A stretch of 8,222 bases of DNA from Cytophagales bacterium (GCA_003537495.1 DPSB01000321.1:1-8222); one strand, 5' to 3'. Shown: positions 1 through 7,525, numbered from the stretch's first letter. Numbers and translations: made by a program. The notes: generated by a model from the sequence alone, not told the origin.

Positions 1-3000
1 GAGCGACCGCAGGCTTTGGCACTTCAATCAACCAGACATTAACAGCCACCACCAGTTTATCAGGCACAGCAACGTATACGATCACACCAACATCGAATGG
101 TTGCGCAGGCACACCGATAGTAGTGGTAGTAACAGTTAACCCTGCATCGATAACTACAAGCAGTCCATTAGCGGTTACCCGTTGTAGTGGGGAAGGAGTG
201 CTAAACTTCACTCCGGCATTTAATGTAGCGGGCACCACTTATACGTGGACAAGTTCAATCTCTGGTCCGATAACAGGTGCAAGCGTTACAGCAAGTGGAA
301 GCAGCACGATTGTAGATAATCCAATTAATGTAGGAAGTGTTTCCGGAACAGTGACCTATACATTTATTCCAACTGCACCCGGAGGTTGTATTGGGGCAGC
401 GTTTAATTATGTGGTAACGGTTAATCCCGAGCCAGTGGGTGCGAACGATATCAAAACAATTTGCAGCGATGAATCTGTAGGCTATAACCTTTTATTGAAT
501 GTAGCCTCGCTTGGAAATAATGTGGGAAGCACGTTTAGCTGGGTAGCTACCGACAATGTAAATCCATTGGTAACCGGAGAAAGTACGATTGCCGTTAATG
601 GTCCGATTATTACAGACATCATAACTAACCTCAGCAACACCGATCAACTGGTAGTTTACACGGTTACACCAACTGGAACAAATAGCTGCGCAGGTGCCTC
701 ATTCCAGATTACCATAACTATTAAGCCTGAGCCGGTGGGTGTTTCTGCAACTGCCCCGGATATCTGTAGTGGATCTTCGGTTGGGTACGATCTGCAAAAC
801 AATATTAACACGTTAGGTAATTCGCTGGCAGCAAACTTTACATGGACAGCGGCTTCGCAAGCGAATGTTACCGGTGAAACTACTTCATTGCAGTCGGGCT
901 CTGTTATTAATGATGTATTGATTAATAACTCGGGCGTGAATCAGGTTGTAACGTATACTGTAACACCAACATCACAAACCGGTACATGTTTGGGTAACAC
1001 CTTTACCATTACGGTGAACGTTAATCCGAAAGCCATCTTCACAGCGGGACCTGATCTGGCGGTTTGTGTGGATCAGAATGATATTGAGATTCAAGGATTA
1101 GTAACATTTGCGCCAGGCGCTTATTCATGGTCGGGGGGTACAGGGACGTTCGACAACAATACACTTGAGAAGCCGCGCTATATTCTAAGCGCTGCTGATA
1201 AAGCGGTAGTAGTACCAACGGTGCGTGTATTAACTCTTACCATTGCAGCTTCTGGTGTTTGTCCGGTTGAAACGGAGACCATGAACCTGACGCTTAATCC
1301 ACTTCCAAATGCTTCTTTTATTGGGCTTCCAGTTCCTGCAGCAGCTCCTGAAAATGGATCCGACATAAAACTGAATGCATTTCAGGCTGGGGGCTTGTTT
1401 ACTATTGCCCCGGGCTCAGGGTTAACTGCAACCACTATTGATATTGGTACTGGGTTCGACCAGACATTTTTAACTCCTGCTAATGCTACTATTTATGATG
1501 GTACGCCAGCAACTATAAATACAATCACTTATGCCTTTACAGATGCAAATGGATGTGCCAATTCAACCTCTCAGAATTTACGAGTGAACCCTCTTACCAA
1601 TGTTGATTTTATTGTTCAGAATTCTACTCCAGACAGCGATGGCGATTTCAGAATTTGTGCGGATAATGGGAACTTACTTTTAACCCCTGTAGATTTTGGA
1701 AATACAGGCATACCTCCAACATTTTTTGAGAGCTTAACTTCAGGCTTAACACTTTCACAAATTGGGTCGGATTATTTTATTCCAACAAATGGATTAGCTT
1801 CAGGTATATATACAATTCGATTTACGTATACTAACAGTGATAACGTAACCTCTTTCAAAGAAAGGAATATTAAAGTACAAGCAAGCCCCGTTGTATCGTT
1901 CACATCAACCGGCAGTTGTATTGATAGCCCTACTACTTTTACCAATACATCTACAATTAATGTATCAAATGTAAACACACCAGCCCCTCCAGCCATTAGT
2001 TTGGTAGAATGGAATTTCGGTGATTTCAATACAATAACAGGTGTTCCTGCGGGAACTATACCATTAGGAACAAACTCAGGCAAGACAACTGGCACGTATG
2101 GTAATCCAAGTCACACCTATGGCAGTGCAAGCAGTTTTACAGTATCCCTCAAGGTTACCACTACACAAGGTTGTGCCAGTACCTTCACCAACTCAACCCC
2201 GGTAATTGTAGGTACAATTCCGGTTGTTAATTTTGATTACTTCGCGATTTGTAATAACGATAGTACCGTATTTAAAGCCTTGATTACAAACCTGGGTTCA
2301 AGTACCATTGCCCAGTATAACTGGAATTTTGATGACGGTGATGTGTTGAGTGGCCTGGGTGCAGTGCCTCCCGCTACGCACGGAGGCAGAACCACGGGTT
2401 CATTTGATGAGCCTACTCATAAATACGTTAGTACAGGCGGTTACGATCCAACACTTTCAGTTACTACTAACTTAGGTTGTACCAGCTTGGTAAGAACAAG
2501 GCCTGTTACAATCGTACCTTATGTAACCGTAGTAGTATCTTCCAGTAATCCACCCGAAACTTTTGACACTCCGGCTGGCTGGTTTATCGAAAACCTGATT
2601 AATCCGGATGATAATACGTTTGTGAGTTGGAAGCATGGTGCTCCTGCAGGCGCAGAAATAACAGCGGCTAGCAGCACCGGAAATGTGTGGTGGACAGGAA
2701 ACAATACCAACACATATTTCGCAAACGAGAAATCAGTAGTTAACAGTCCTTGTTTTGATCTGGATTTACTTGAGCGGCCGATGATTGCACTTGATTACTT
2801 CTCGGATTTAGAGAATAGCTTAGATGGTGTGGTACTACAATATTCTATTAATGGTGGTGCAACTTGGGAATTGGTAGGCCCGGCCATAACTGAAACCCGC
2901 GATCAAGGTATCAATTGGTTTAATGGTGCAGCTATTCCATCCAACCCGGGCAACCAGGTTTTAGGACAATTTGGTTGGACTGATGAACAGAAAAACTGGA

Positions 3001-4145
3001 AGAATGCCCGCTTTAATCTGGATATGATTCCAAAATCGGGTAACGAAAGGCAGCAAGTACGTTTCAGATTGGCATTAGGATCTAATGGTACCAACGATCC
3101 AAACAAGACTTTTGATGGTTTTGCCTTTGATAATGTATACGTAGGTGAGAAGCAACGCAATGTGTTGGTGGAACACTTCACTACTTCGCAACTTGGAATA
3201 AGTGTAACTGCAGATAACTATCTGAATGGACTATACAATACGCAATTACTGGATAGAGGATTCTCAGACTTCGATCAGATTCAGTATCACGTAAACTTTA
3301 ATGGTGTTGATCCGCTTAACCGCGATAATCCGGAAGATCCTGCTGCGCGTGCTTTGCGCTATCGCGTATCGCAACCGCCCTACACCATTATGGATGGAAA
3401 ATTGGAGCCTGGTAAGTTTACGGGCATCTATAATGAGATTAATAAAATAGAACTTGATCGCAGAGCTCTGGTTGATCCGGTATTTGATCTTGAATTAGAA
3501 GATTTACCAACAGCAGAGAATACCAAGATGAATGTGCGGTTAACGTTAACCGCAAGAAGGGCTTATACCCGGCCTATTCTCGTCAATGTGGCTTTACTGG
3601 AGAAAGATGTTAACGGTAATAAAAATGTATTGCGTAAAAATCTGTTTACTCCGGCAGGTCGGGTAATAGAATTACCATTTGGTGCGGGTGATCAGCGATT
3701 CCCTGAATCGGGCGAAGTGGTACTGGATGTTCCTATCGTAAATCCGAATGGGTTGATGTTAGTGGGTTATGTGCAAGACCTTCAAACCAACGAAATCTTA
3801 CAGTCGGTTGTGATGCGCAACGGTGTGGCTCCTAAGCAAACCGATCCGATTACTGCTGTAGATGATATTCCAGCCAAAGCTGCGATTAATGCGATTATGA
3901 TCTTCCCGAACCCGGCAAGTCTGGAGTTTAAGTTTGGATTACCGGCCGATGTGGCTCCCGGAACATCTTGGAGAATTTTGGATCAGCGCGGTATAACCGT
4001 ACTTAGTGGCGACTTTGAAGGTGCGGTGAATGGAATTAAGCCAATTGATATTTCTGAACTTGCCAATGCCGTGTATTACGTGGTGATGACATCGCCACAA
4101 GGTGCAACCGTGCATCGCAAACTGGTAGTAGTAAATCGGAATTAA
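1..4145 (+). CDS. Giant secreted PKD-repeat surface protein with T9SS C-terminal sorting domain (5'-partial)
   Basis: The frame is open from the first complete codon (base 3) to TAA at 4143-4145, giving 1380 residues; numbering here starts at base 3. The N-terminus, and any signal peptide, lies outside the window. Visible modules are PKD-like repeats (about 1-342) with Cys pairs 61/129, 154/229 and 255/329; further beta-rich segments (343-627); two PKD domains (about 628-740 and 740-838) with cores W670-N-F-G-D and W774-N-F-D-D; a jelly-roll domain (about 850-1050, with QYSINGG-TW at 946-955 and a closing AFDNVYVGE); a thioredoxin/Omp28-like domain (1052 to about 1270); and a type IX sorting domain (about 1295-1380, FPNP at 1301-1304, DIS at 1349-1351, KLVVV near the end). 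By family knowledge such proteins are exported by T9SS and act in adhesion, gliding or as secreted scaffolds. The exact role is unknown. The stop overlaps the convergent kinase gene. Confidence 0.9.
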   Translation, partial: ATAGFGTSINQTLTATTSLSGTATYTITPTSNGCAGTPIVVVVTVNPASITTSSPLAVTRCSGEGVLNFTPAFNVAGTTYTWTSSISGPITGASVTASGSSTIVDNPINVGSVSGTVTYTFIPTAPGGCIGAAFNYVVTVNPEPVGANDIKTICSDESVGYNLLLNVASLGNNVGSTFSWVATDNVNPLVTGESTIAVNGPIITDIITNLSNTDQLVVYTVTPTGTNSCAGASFQITITIKPEPVGVSATAPDICSGSSVGYDLQNNINTLGNSLAANFTWTAASQANVTGETTSLQSGSVINDVLINNSGVNQVVTYTVTPTSQTGTCLGNTFTITVNVNPKAIFTAGPDLAVCVDQNDIEIQGLVTFAPGAYSWSGGTGTFDNNTLEKPRYILSAADKAVVVPTVRVLTLTIAASGVCPVETETMNLTLNPLPNASFIGLPVPAAAPENGSDIKLNAFQAGGLFTIAPGSGLTATTIDIGTGFDQTFLTPANATIYDGTPATINTITYAFTDANGCANSTSQNLRVNPLTNVDFIVQNSTPDSDGDFRICADNGNLLLTPVDFGNTGIPPTFFESLTSGLTLSQIGSDYFIPTNGLASGIYTIRFTYTNSDNVTSFKERNIKVQASPVVSFTSTGSCIDSPTTFTNTSTINVSNVNTPAPPAISLVEWNFGDFNTITGVPAGTIPLGTNSGKTTGTYGNPSHTYGSASSFTVSLKVTTTQGCASTFTNSTPVIVGTIPVVNFDYFAICNNDSTVFKALITNLGSSTIAQYNWNFDDGDVLSGLGAVPPATHGGRTTGSFDEPTHKYVSTGGYDPTLSVTTNLGCTSLVRTRPVTIVPYVTVVVSSSNPPETFDTPAGWFIENLINPDDNTFVSWKHGAPAGAEITAASSTGNVWWTGNNTNTYFANEKSVVNSPCFDLDLLERPMIALDYFSDLENSLDGVVLQYSINGGATWELVGPAITETRDQGINWFNGAAIPSNPGNQVLGQFGWTDEQKNWKNARFNLDMIPKSGNERQQVRFRLALGSNGTNDPNKTFDGFAFDNVYVGEKQRNVLVEHFTTSQLGISVTADNYLNGLYNTQLLDRGFSDFDQIQYHVNFNGVDPLNRDNPEDPAARALRYRVSQPPYTIMDGKLEPGKFTGIYNEINKIELDRRALVDPVFDLELEDLPTAENTKMNVRLTLTARRAYTRPILVNVALLEKDVNGNKNVLRKNLFTPAGRVIELPFGAGDQRFPESGEVVLDVPIVNPNGLMLVGYVQDLQTNEILQSVVMRNGVAPKQTDPITAVDDIPAKAAINAIMIFPNPASLEFKFGLPADVAPGTSWRILDQRGITVLSGDFEGAVNGIKPIDISELANAVYYVVMTSPQGATVHRKLVVVNRN
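135..1019 (+). repeat. Three in-frame PKD-like repeat units of 95, 100 and 100 residues
   Basis: Units begin at a recurring V/I-N/K-P motif at bases 135, 420 and 720, with the next such motif at 1020. Units are therefore 285, 300 and 300 bases long. Each has C-S-G/D-x-x-V near its start, a beta-strand TYT-TPT or equivalent, then a second Cys followed by x-G before the next boundary. The two later units also share PEPVG at the boundary. The DNA of the units has diverged, so this is an old protein-level repeat rather than a fresh duplication. The residues encoded before base 135 look like the end of another unit (TYTITPTSNGCAG), so the array probably continues upstream of the window. Confidence 0.85.
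1884..2516 (+). other. Two tandem PKD domains with a shared GxTTG-containing insert
   Basis: Residues about 628-838 of the surface protein (counted from base 3) carry two PKD domains. The first has W-N-F-G-D at 670-674 and P-S-H-T-Y at 702-706. The second has W-N-F-D-D-G-D at 774-780 and P-T-H-K-Y at 804-808. Between the two core motifs both copies hold a loop ending in G-K-T-T-G-T-Y (693-699) or G-R-T-T-G-S-F (795-801), spaced 102 residues apart. PKD domains are immunoglobulin-like beta sandwiches that act as extracellular spacers or ligand-binding modules. The assignment rests on the W-F-D and H-x-Y signatures. Confidence 0.75.
3156..3810 (+). other. Thioredoxin-like/Omp28-like domain lacking the CxxC pair
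   Basis: The segment begins RNVLVEHFTT (from residue 1052, counting from base 3), which matches the first strand of Omp28-type and thioredoxin-like domains. There the strand is normally followed by CxxC; here the next residues are SQLGIS, with no cysteine. A second strand IQYHVNFNG (1093-1101) and a PPYTIMDGK segment (1125-1133) sit where thioredoxin-fold proteins have the central strand and the cis-proline loop followed by D-G. The fold call is inference from motif order. Redox catalysis is unlikely without cysteines, so a binding or structural role is more plausible. The C-terminal boundary is approximate. Confidence 0.5.
3535..3554. repeat. Perfect 20-base palindrome inside the surface-protein gene
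   Basis: The half-site TGCGGTTAAC is followed directly by its exact reverse complement, with no spacer. The next flanking pair (g3534 and a3555) does not match, so the symmetry is exactly 20 bases. It lies in the coding sequence for N-V-R-L-T-L-T-A-R, in the domain after the thioredoxin-like motifs. It could be a chance coding palindrome, a protein-binding site, or a weak RNA hairpin. Function is unknown. Confidence 0.6.
3885..4142 (+). other. Type IX secretion C-terminal sorting domain (type A-like)
   Basis: The last 86 or so residues match the T9SS C-terminal domain pattern. FPNP begins the domain at residues 1301-1304 (counted from base 3). A central strand follows with W-R-I-L-D-Q-R-G. 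Then comes D-I-S-E-L-A-N-A-V-Y-Y-V from 1349, and a final strand R-K-L-V-V-V-N ends the protein. In Bacteroidota this domain directs export across the outer membrane by the type IX system and is usually cleaved, with the cargo anchored to the surface or released. Confidence 0.88.
4142..4145. other. Shared TTAA: overlapping stop codons of convergent genes
   Basis: The plus-strand surface-protein gene stops with TAA at 4143-4145. The minus-strand kinase gene stops with TAA read from 4144 to 4142. Because TTAA is its own reverse complement, four bases terminate both genes, and there is no intergenic space for a conventional terminator between them. Each transcript must therefore end inside, or run antisense into, the other gene. 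Confidence 0.95.
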
Positions 4146-6052
4146 ACTTTCTTACGCAACGAATCAACAACCTGATTCAAGGAAGCTGAAACTTCTTGGG
4201 CAAGTGTTGTTGTTTGTGCCGAACTGGGGTTATGCTTTGCTTCTTGCTCTAATAAAACCACCTTATCTTTTAAAGAATGAATTCCCATCAGGGTAATGGT
4301 AGGCTTAATTTTGTGAACTACTTTAGCAACTTGCTCCCAATTACCAGCGGTTGCATTTTGAGCAATTTCACTAATGTTGGTGGGCATAGACTCCAAAAAA
4401 GTGCCGATGATCTCATCTATAAAATCCTGATTGTTGTTCGACATTTTTCTCAGGTAACTCAGATCTACAAGCGTGTCGGGTTTACTTTCTTTAATTCCGT
4501 TTTCTTTTTTAGGAGCTACTTTACGACCAAGATGTTTATTAAGCGAGTTGAATAAATCCTGTTGGGTAAAGGGTTTTATAATGCAATCGTTCATGCCGGC
4601 ATCTAAACATTTTTGATAATCTTGCTGCGTAGCATTAGCCGTGAGTGCAATAATCAATACGTTTCTTTTCTTCGGATCGCCCTGTCGGATTGCTTTAGTT
4701 GTTTCCAATCCATCCATAACCGGCATTTGCACGTCCATCAGAATTGCATCGAACGAATGATTGCGGATTTTTTCAAGCGCTACAACTCCATTCTCGGCTG
4801 TTTCAAAATGACAGCCCCACATTTTAAGAATGCTGCTGGCATAAAGCCGGTTAATGTCATTGTCCTCCACCAATAAAATAGAGTGATATTTAAATGGTTC
4901 TTTGCTTTTGGGTTGATAATGATTGGTTTCGACAGGCTTAGCTTTTTTACCGGCTTTGTATGGCAGATAGAAAGTAAATGTAGAACCTGAATTCTCTTTA
5001 CTGGAAACGAAGATAGATCCTTCCTGCAACTCCACTAATTGTTTTACGATGGTAAGACCAAGACCAGTGCCACCATACTTGCGGGTAACGCTCGCATCGG
5101 CCTGGCTGAAGCTTTCAAAAATAGTTTGCAATTTGTCCTGAGGAATACCAATGCCCGTGTCGGAGATGTCAAATCGTAGCTTGTAAAAATCTGCCTTTTG
5201 TTTTTGAGCTTGTACATGAATTTTGATAGAGCCAACATGCGTAAACTTCACCGCATTGCTGATCAGGTTAATCAAAATCTGATTTAACCTAACGGGGTCT
5301 CCAATAAATATCCGATCGGCTTCTTTTTCCAGTGTATAGGTTAGGTCAATCCGTTTTTCTTTCGCCTGCATGCTGAAGGTTTCAGTCAGCGAGCGCAGGA
5401 GATCGTTTAGGTTAAAGCCAATTTTTTCCAATTGCATCTTGCCCGATTCGATAGAAGCAAGATCCAGAATATCGTTGATGATTACTTTCAGGTTATCGGC
5501 TGCACTTTTAATGGCATTGAGATAAGTCTTTTGTTCCTCGTGTGTTGGATTTTGACTTAACAATCCGGCCATACCGGCAATGCCATTAATAGGTGTACGA
5601 ATTTCATGGCTGATGTTAGCCAGAAATTGTTCTTTTGCTTTTTGTGCGCGCGATAATTCTTCGCCATCTTTCTTGCGCTGGGTAATATCGCGGCAATCCA
5701 GAATCAAACCCTTAATGCCTTCTTTCCTGTTCAGGTTAACGGAATTAAACTCCAGGTATTTATAACTTTTGTCTTTGCACTTAAACTGAAACTCTATACC
5801 CTTGTTATAAGTTTTGCGTGTGCTTATAGAAAATTGTTTTTTAACGTAGGGCAGAAGATGTGAAGGAACGTAATCGAAAAAATTTTTACCAACAAGGCTG
5901 TTATTGCTATATCCTAACGTTTCGCGCACCGAGTGGTTGTGATACAAAACAGTGCCTTCGTAATCAACAATAAAAATTATATCCGATCCATCTTCAACTA
6001 CCGATTTGTAAAACAGACCTTTTCGAACGTAGGCTTGTAGGGTTAATTTCAT
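4142..6052 (-). CDS. Soluble hybrid sensor histidine kinase, PAS-HisKA-HATPase-REC-HPt
   Basis: A 636-residue cytoplasmic kinase that should autophosphorylate and pass phosphate internally. Domains in order are PAS (about 15-127, ending R-D-I-T-Q-R); HisKA with phospho-His H149 in N-I-S-H-E-I-R-T-P; HATPase with N box N-x-x-S-N-A-V-K-F (about 257-270), G1 box D298-T-G-I-G-I-P and G2 box G-G-T-G-L-G-L (327-333); a receiver (about 390-507) with acidic E396/D397, phospho-Asp D440, T471 and K493; and a C-terminal HPt (about 530-636) with H580 in V-H-K-I-K-P-T. The expected relay is H149 to D440 to H580. No membrane segment or signal peptide is visible, so the PAS domain presumably senses an internal cue. 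The ATG is preceded directly by in-frame TAA (6053-6055), which fixes the start. It is the second gene of an operon with the sigma-54 regulator, the likely acceptor of its phosphate. Confidence 0.93.
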   Translation of the reverse strand: MKLTLQAYVRKGLFYKSVVEDGSDIIFIVDYEGTVLYHNHSVRETLGYSNNSLVGKNFFDYVPSHLLPYVKKQFSISTRKTYNKGIEFQFKCKDKSYKYLEFNSVNLNRKEGIKGLILDCRDITQRKKDGEELSRAQKAKEQFLANISHEIRTPINGIAGMAGLLSQNPTHEEQKTYLNAIKSAADNLKVIINDILDLASIESGKMQLEKIGFNLNDLLRSLTETFSMQAKEKRIDLTYTLEKEADRIFIGDPVRLNQILINLISNAVKFTHVGSIKIHVQAQKQKADFYKLRFDISDTGIGIPQDKLQTIFESFSQADASVTRKYGGTGLGLTIVKQLVELQEGSIFVSSKENSGSTFTFYLPYKAGKKAKPVETNHYQPKSKEPFKYHSILLVEDNDINRLYASSILKMWGCHFETAENGVVALEKIRNHSFDAILMDVQMPVMDGLETTKAIRQGDPKKRNVLIIALTANATQQDYQKCLDAGMNDCIIKPFTQQDLFNSLNKHLGRKVAPKKENGIKESKPDTLVDLSYLRKMSNNNQDFIDEIIGTFLESMPTNISEIAQNATAGNWEQVAKVVHKIKPTITLMGIHSLKDKVVLLEQEAKHNPSSAQTTTLAQEVSASLNQVVDSLRKKV

Positions 6053-6074
6053 TTAGTGGGGTGGGGGTTATCAT
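6053..6074 (-). other. 22-base C-rich spacer between regulator and kinase genes
   Basis: Read on the minus strand, the spacer runs from the regulator stop into a run of C residues (CCCCCACCCCAC), then TAA, then the kinase ATG. There is no Shine-Dalgarno-like purine tract, and the A-rich upstream sequence common in Bacteroidota is missing. The short distance supports co-transcription. Translation of the kinase may depend on coupling to the regulator gene; that is inference. Confidence 0.5.
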
Positions 6075-7436
6075 TTAAATACCAAGGTCTTCCATCTCTT
6101 TCAGGTAGCGATAGATGGATGATTTGCCAATGTCTAATCTTCGTGCTACATCCAGCACGTTGTTGTTATATTTACTCAGGTAGTTTCTGATTATGCGATA
6201 GGTGTATTCCTGCAAGGTCATTTCTTTCAGCAGCATTGCATCATCGCGTAGCGGAGTTGTAAACGTAATATCTTTTTCCTGAATTTCGTTTTCAGTGGCC
6301 ATTACCGCTGCCAGTTCAATAATCGATTTCAGTTCACGAACATTTCCCGGAAACGGGTATTGCAACAACTTGTCTTGCGCTTGCGCGGAAAGTTTGATTT
6401 TCTTTAAATCGTTCTCCTTGGCAAACTGATCGAGGAAGTGCCGTGCCAATAATAAGATGTCTTGTCCACGTTCGCGTAAAGCAGGCAGGTGTATAGGTAA
6501 GCCCAATAAACGATAATATAAATCTTCGCGAAAGCGCCCTGCTCTTACTTCTTCCAGCAAGTTGCGATGAGTAGCTACAATTACGCGTACATCTAATTTA
6601 ATTACCTGATTACCGCCAATGCGGGTTAATTCTTTCTCTTGTAAAACACGAAGTAATTTGGACTGCAAAGAAAGATCCATCTCACCAATTTCATCCAGAA
6701 AAATGGTACCACCTTCAGCTTCTTCAAACTTTCCTATTCTGCGACTGGCCGCTCCGGTAAATGCACCTTTCTCATGTCCGAATAATTCACTTTCAATTAA
6801 CTCCTTTGGGATAGCCGCCACATTTACGGCTACCAATGATTTGTTTTTACGTTTGGAATTATAATGAATGGCTTTCGCGATTAGTTCTTTTCCCGTTCCG
6901 GTTTCGCCTGTAACCGAAACCGTGATTTGTGTTTTAACGGCCTTCTCAATCAAATCAAAAATCTTTTTGATGGCCGGACTTGTTCCTATAATACTTTTTT
7001 CAAACTCATACTTGGTGGTGATCTCATGTTTCAGGCGATCAATCTCCCGAATTAATGAAGTCTTATTGCGGGCATTTTTGATCGAGTTAAGAATGCGATC
7101 TTTAGCATCTTCATCTTTAGTAATGTAATCGAACGCCCCGGCTTTTAATAATTCAACTGCGGTACCAATTTTCTCTTGTGCGGATACAATTATTACACTG
7201 ATGTCCGGGTCGAACTCACGAATCGATTTCAACACTTTTTCACCCTCCATATCGGGTAGTGAATAATCTAATGTTACTATGGACGGTTTTTTGTGAAGTT
7301 GAGCAAGGCAATCCTTTCCTGATGTGAAGTATTCAGGTTCAAAATCAGGATTGAGGCCCAATACATACTTTAAAAATTTAGTGTAGGCGGGATCGTCCTC
7401 CACTACAAATATTCGTACCTGATCATTTTCGTACAT
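6075..7436 (-). CDS. Sigma-54-dependent response regulator (NtrC family, REC-AAA+-HTH)
   Basis: A 453-residue transcriptional activator of full NtrC architecture. The receiver (about 6-125) has acidic E13/D14/D15, phospho-Asp D57 in T-L-D-Y-S-L-P-D, S85 and K107. The AAA+ domain (about 148-375) has Walker A G-E-T-G-T-G-K (177-183), the sigma-54 contact loop G-A-F-T-G-A (224-229), Walker B T-I-F-L-D-E (244-249), arginine residues in R-F-R-E-D-L-Y-Y-R (301-309) and sensor II G-N-V-R-E-L (364-369). A Fis-like helix-turn-helix lies at about 408-450 (N-N-V-L-D-V-A-R-R-L-D-I-G-K-S-S-I-Y-R-Y-L). All key residues for ATP hydrolysis and sigma-54 remodelling are present. When phosphorylated it should activate sigma-54 promoters; its targets cannot be read from this window. 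ATG at 7436 is the first usual start after an in-frame stop at 7500-7502. It is the first gene of the operon with the hybrid kinase. Confidence 0.95.
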   Translation of the reverse strand: MYENDQVRIFVVEDDPAYTKFLKYVLGLNPDFEPEYFTSGKDCLAQLHKKPSIVTLDYSLPDMEGEKVLKSIREFDPDISVIIVSAQEKIGTAVELLKAGAFDYITKDEDAKDRILNSIKNARNKTSLIREIDRLKHEITTKYEFEKSIIGTSPAIKKIFDLIEKAVKTQITVSVTGETGTGKELIAKAIHYNSKRKNKSLVAVNVAAIPKELIESELFGHEKGAFTGAASRRIGKFEEAEGGTIFLDEIGEMDLSLQSKLLRVLQEKELTRIGGNQVIKLDVRVIVATHRNLLEEVRAGRFREDLYYRLLGLPIHLPALRERGQDILLLARHFLDQFAKENDLKKIKLSAQAQDKLLQYPFPGNVRELKSIIELAAVMATENEIQEKDITFTTPLRDDAMLLKEMTLQEYTYRIIRNYLSKYNNNVLDVARRLDIGKSSIYRYLKEMEDLGI

Positions 7437-7494
7437 GCGTAACAGTTTATCTTTTAGTTCACCCAGAATACTGGTACTTTCGGCTAAAATATTT

Positions 7495-7525
7495 GAAATT
7501 TACTGCAATTCCAGCACGATAGAAA
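7495..7525 (-). promoter_or_regulatory. Candidate Bacteroidota-type promoter for the regulator-kinase operon
   Basis: On the minus strand, TTTC (7525-7522) is followed after exactly 19 bases by TAAATTTC (7502-7495). The known Bacteroidota sigma factor consensus is TTTG, about 19 bases, TAnnTTTG. The match is good in spacing and in all positions except the final G of both elements, which is C here. It would start transcription near 7488, leaving a leader of about 50 bases before the regulator ATG. The element lies in the 92-base divergent gap. It is a candidate only. Confidence 0.3.

Noticed and set aside
123..125. GTG that could be read as the start of the surface-protein gene
   Set aside because: The same frame is open to the window edge and encodes a repeat-like sequence before this codon (TYTITPTSNGCAG), so the gene begins upstream and this is an internal valine.
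1772..2095. 107-codon open frame on the minus strand within the surface-protein gene
   Set aside because: It lies wholly antisense to well-supported PKD coding sequence and has no recognisable domain. It is a shadow of the plus-strand gene, as are the shorter antisense frames at 1178-1366, 2519-2713 and 2903-3181.
4161..4178. Inverted repeat GAATCA-N6-TGATTC just after the surface-protein stop, considered as a terminator
   Set aside because: The stem is only 6 AT-rich pairs without a following T tract, and it lies in the kinase coding sequence. It is too weak to call.
4277..4876. Plus-strand open frames opposite the kinase gene
   Set aside because: They are antisense to the receiver and HPt domains, have no domain signature and no start context, and the opposite strand has full motif support.
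6004..6074. ATG overlapping the regulator stop (TAAATG), opening a short frame on the minus strand
   Set aside because: It is out of frame with the kinase and stops after about 26 codons inside it. No similarity or conservation can be shown, so a leader peptide is not supported.
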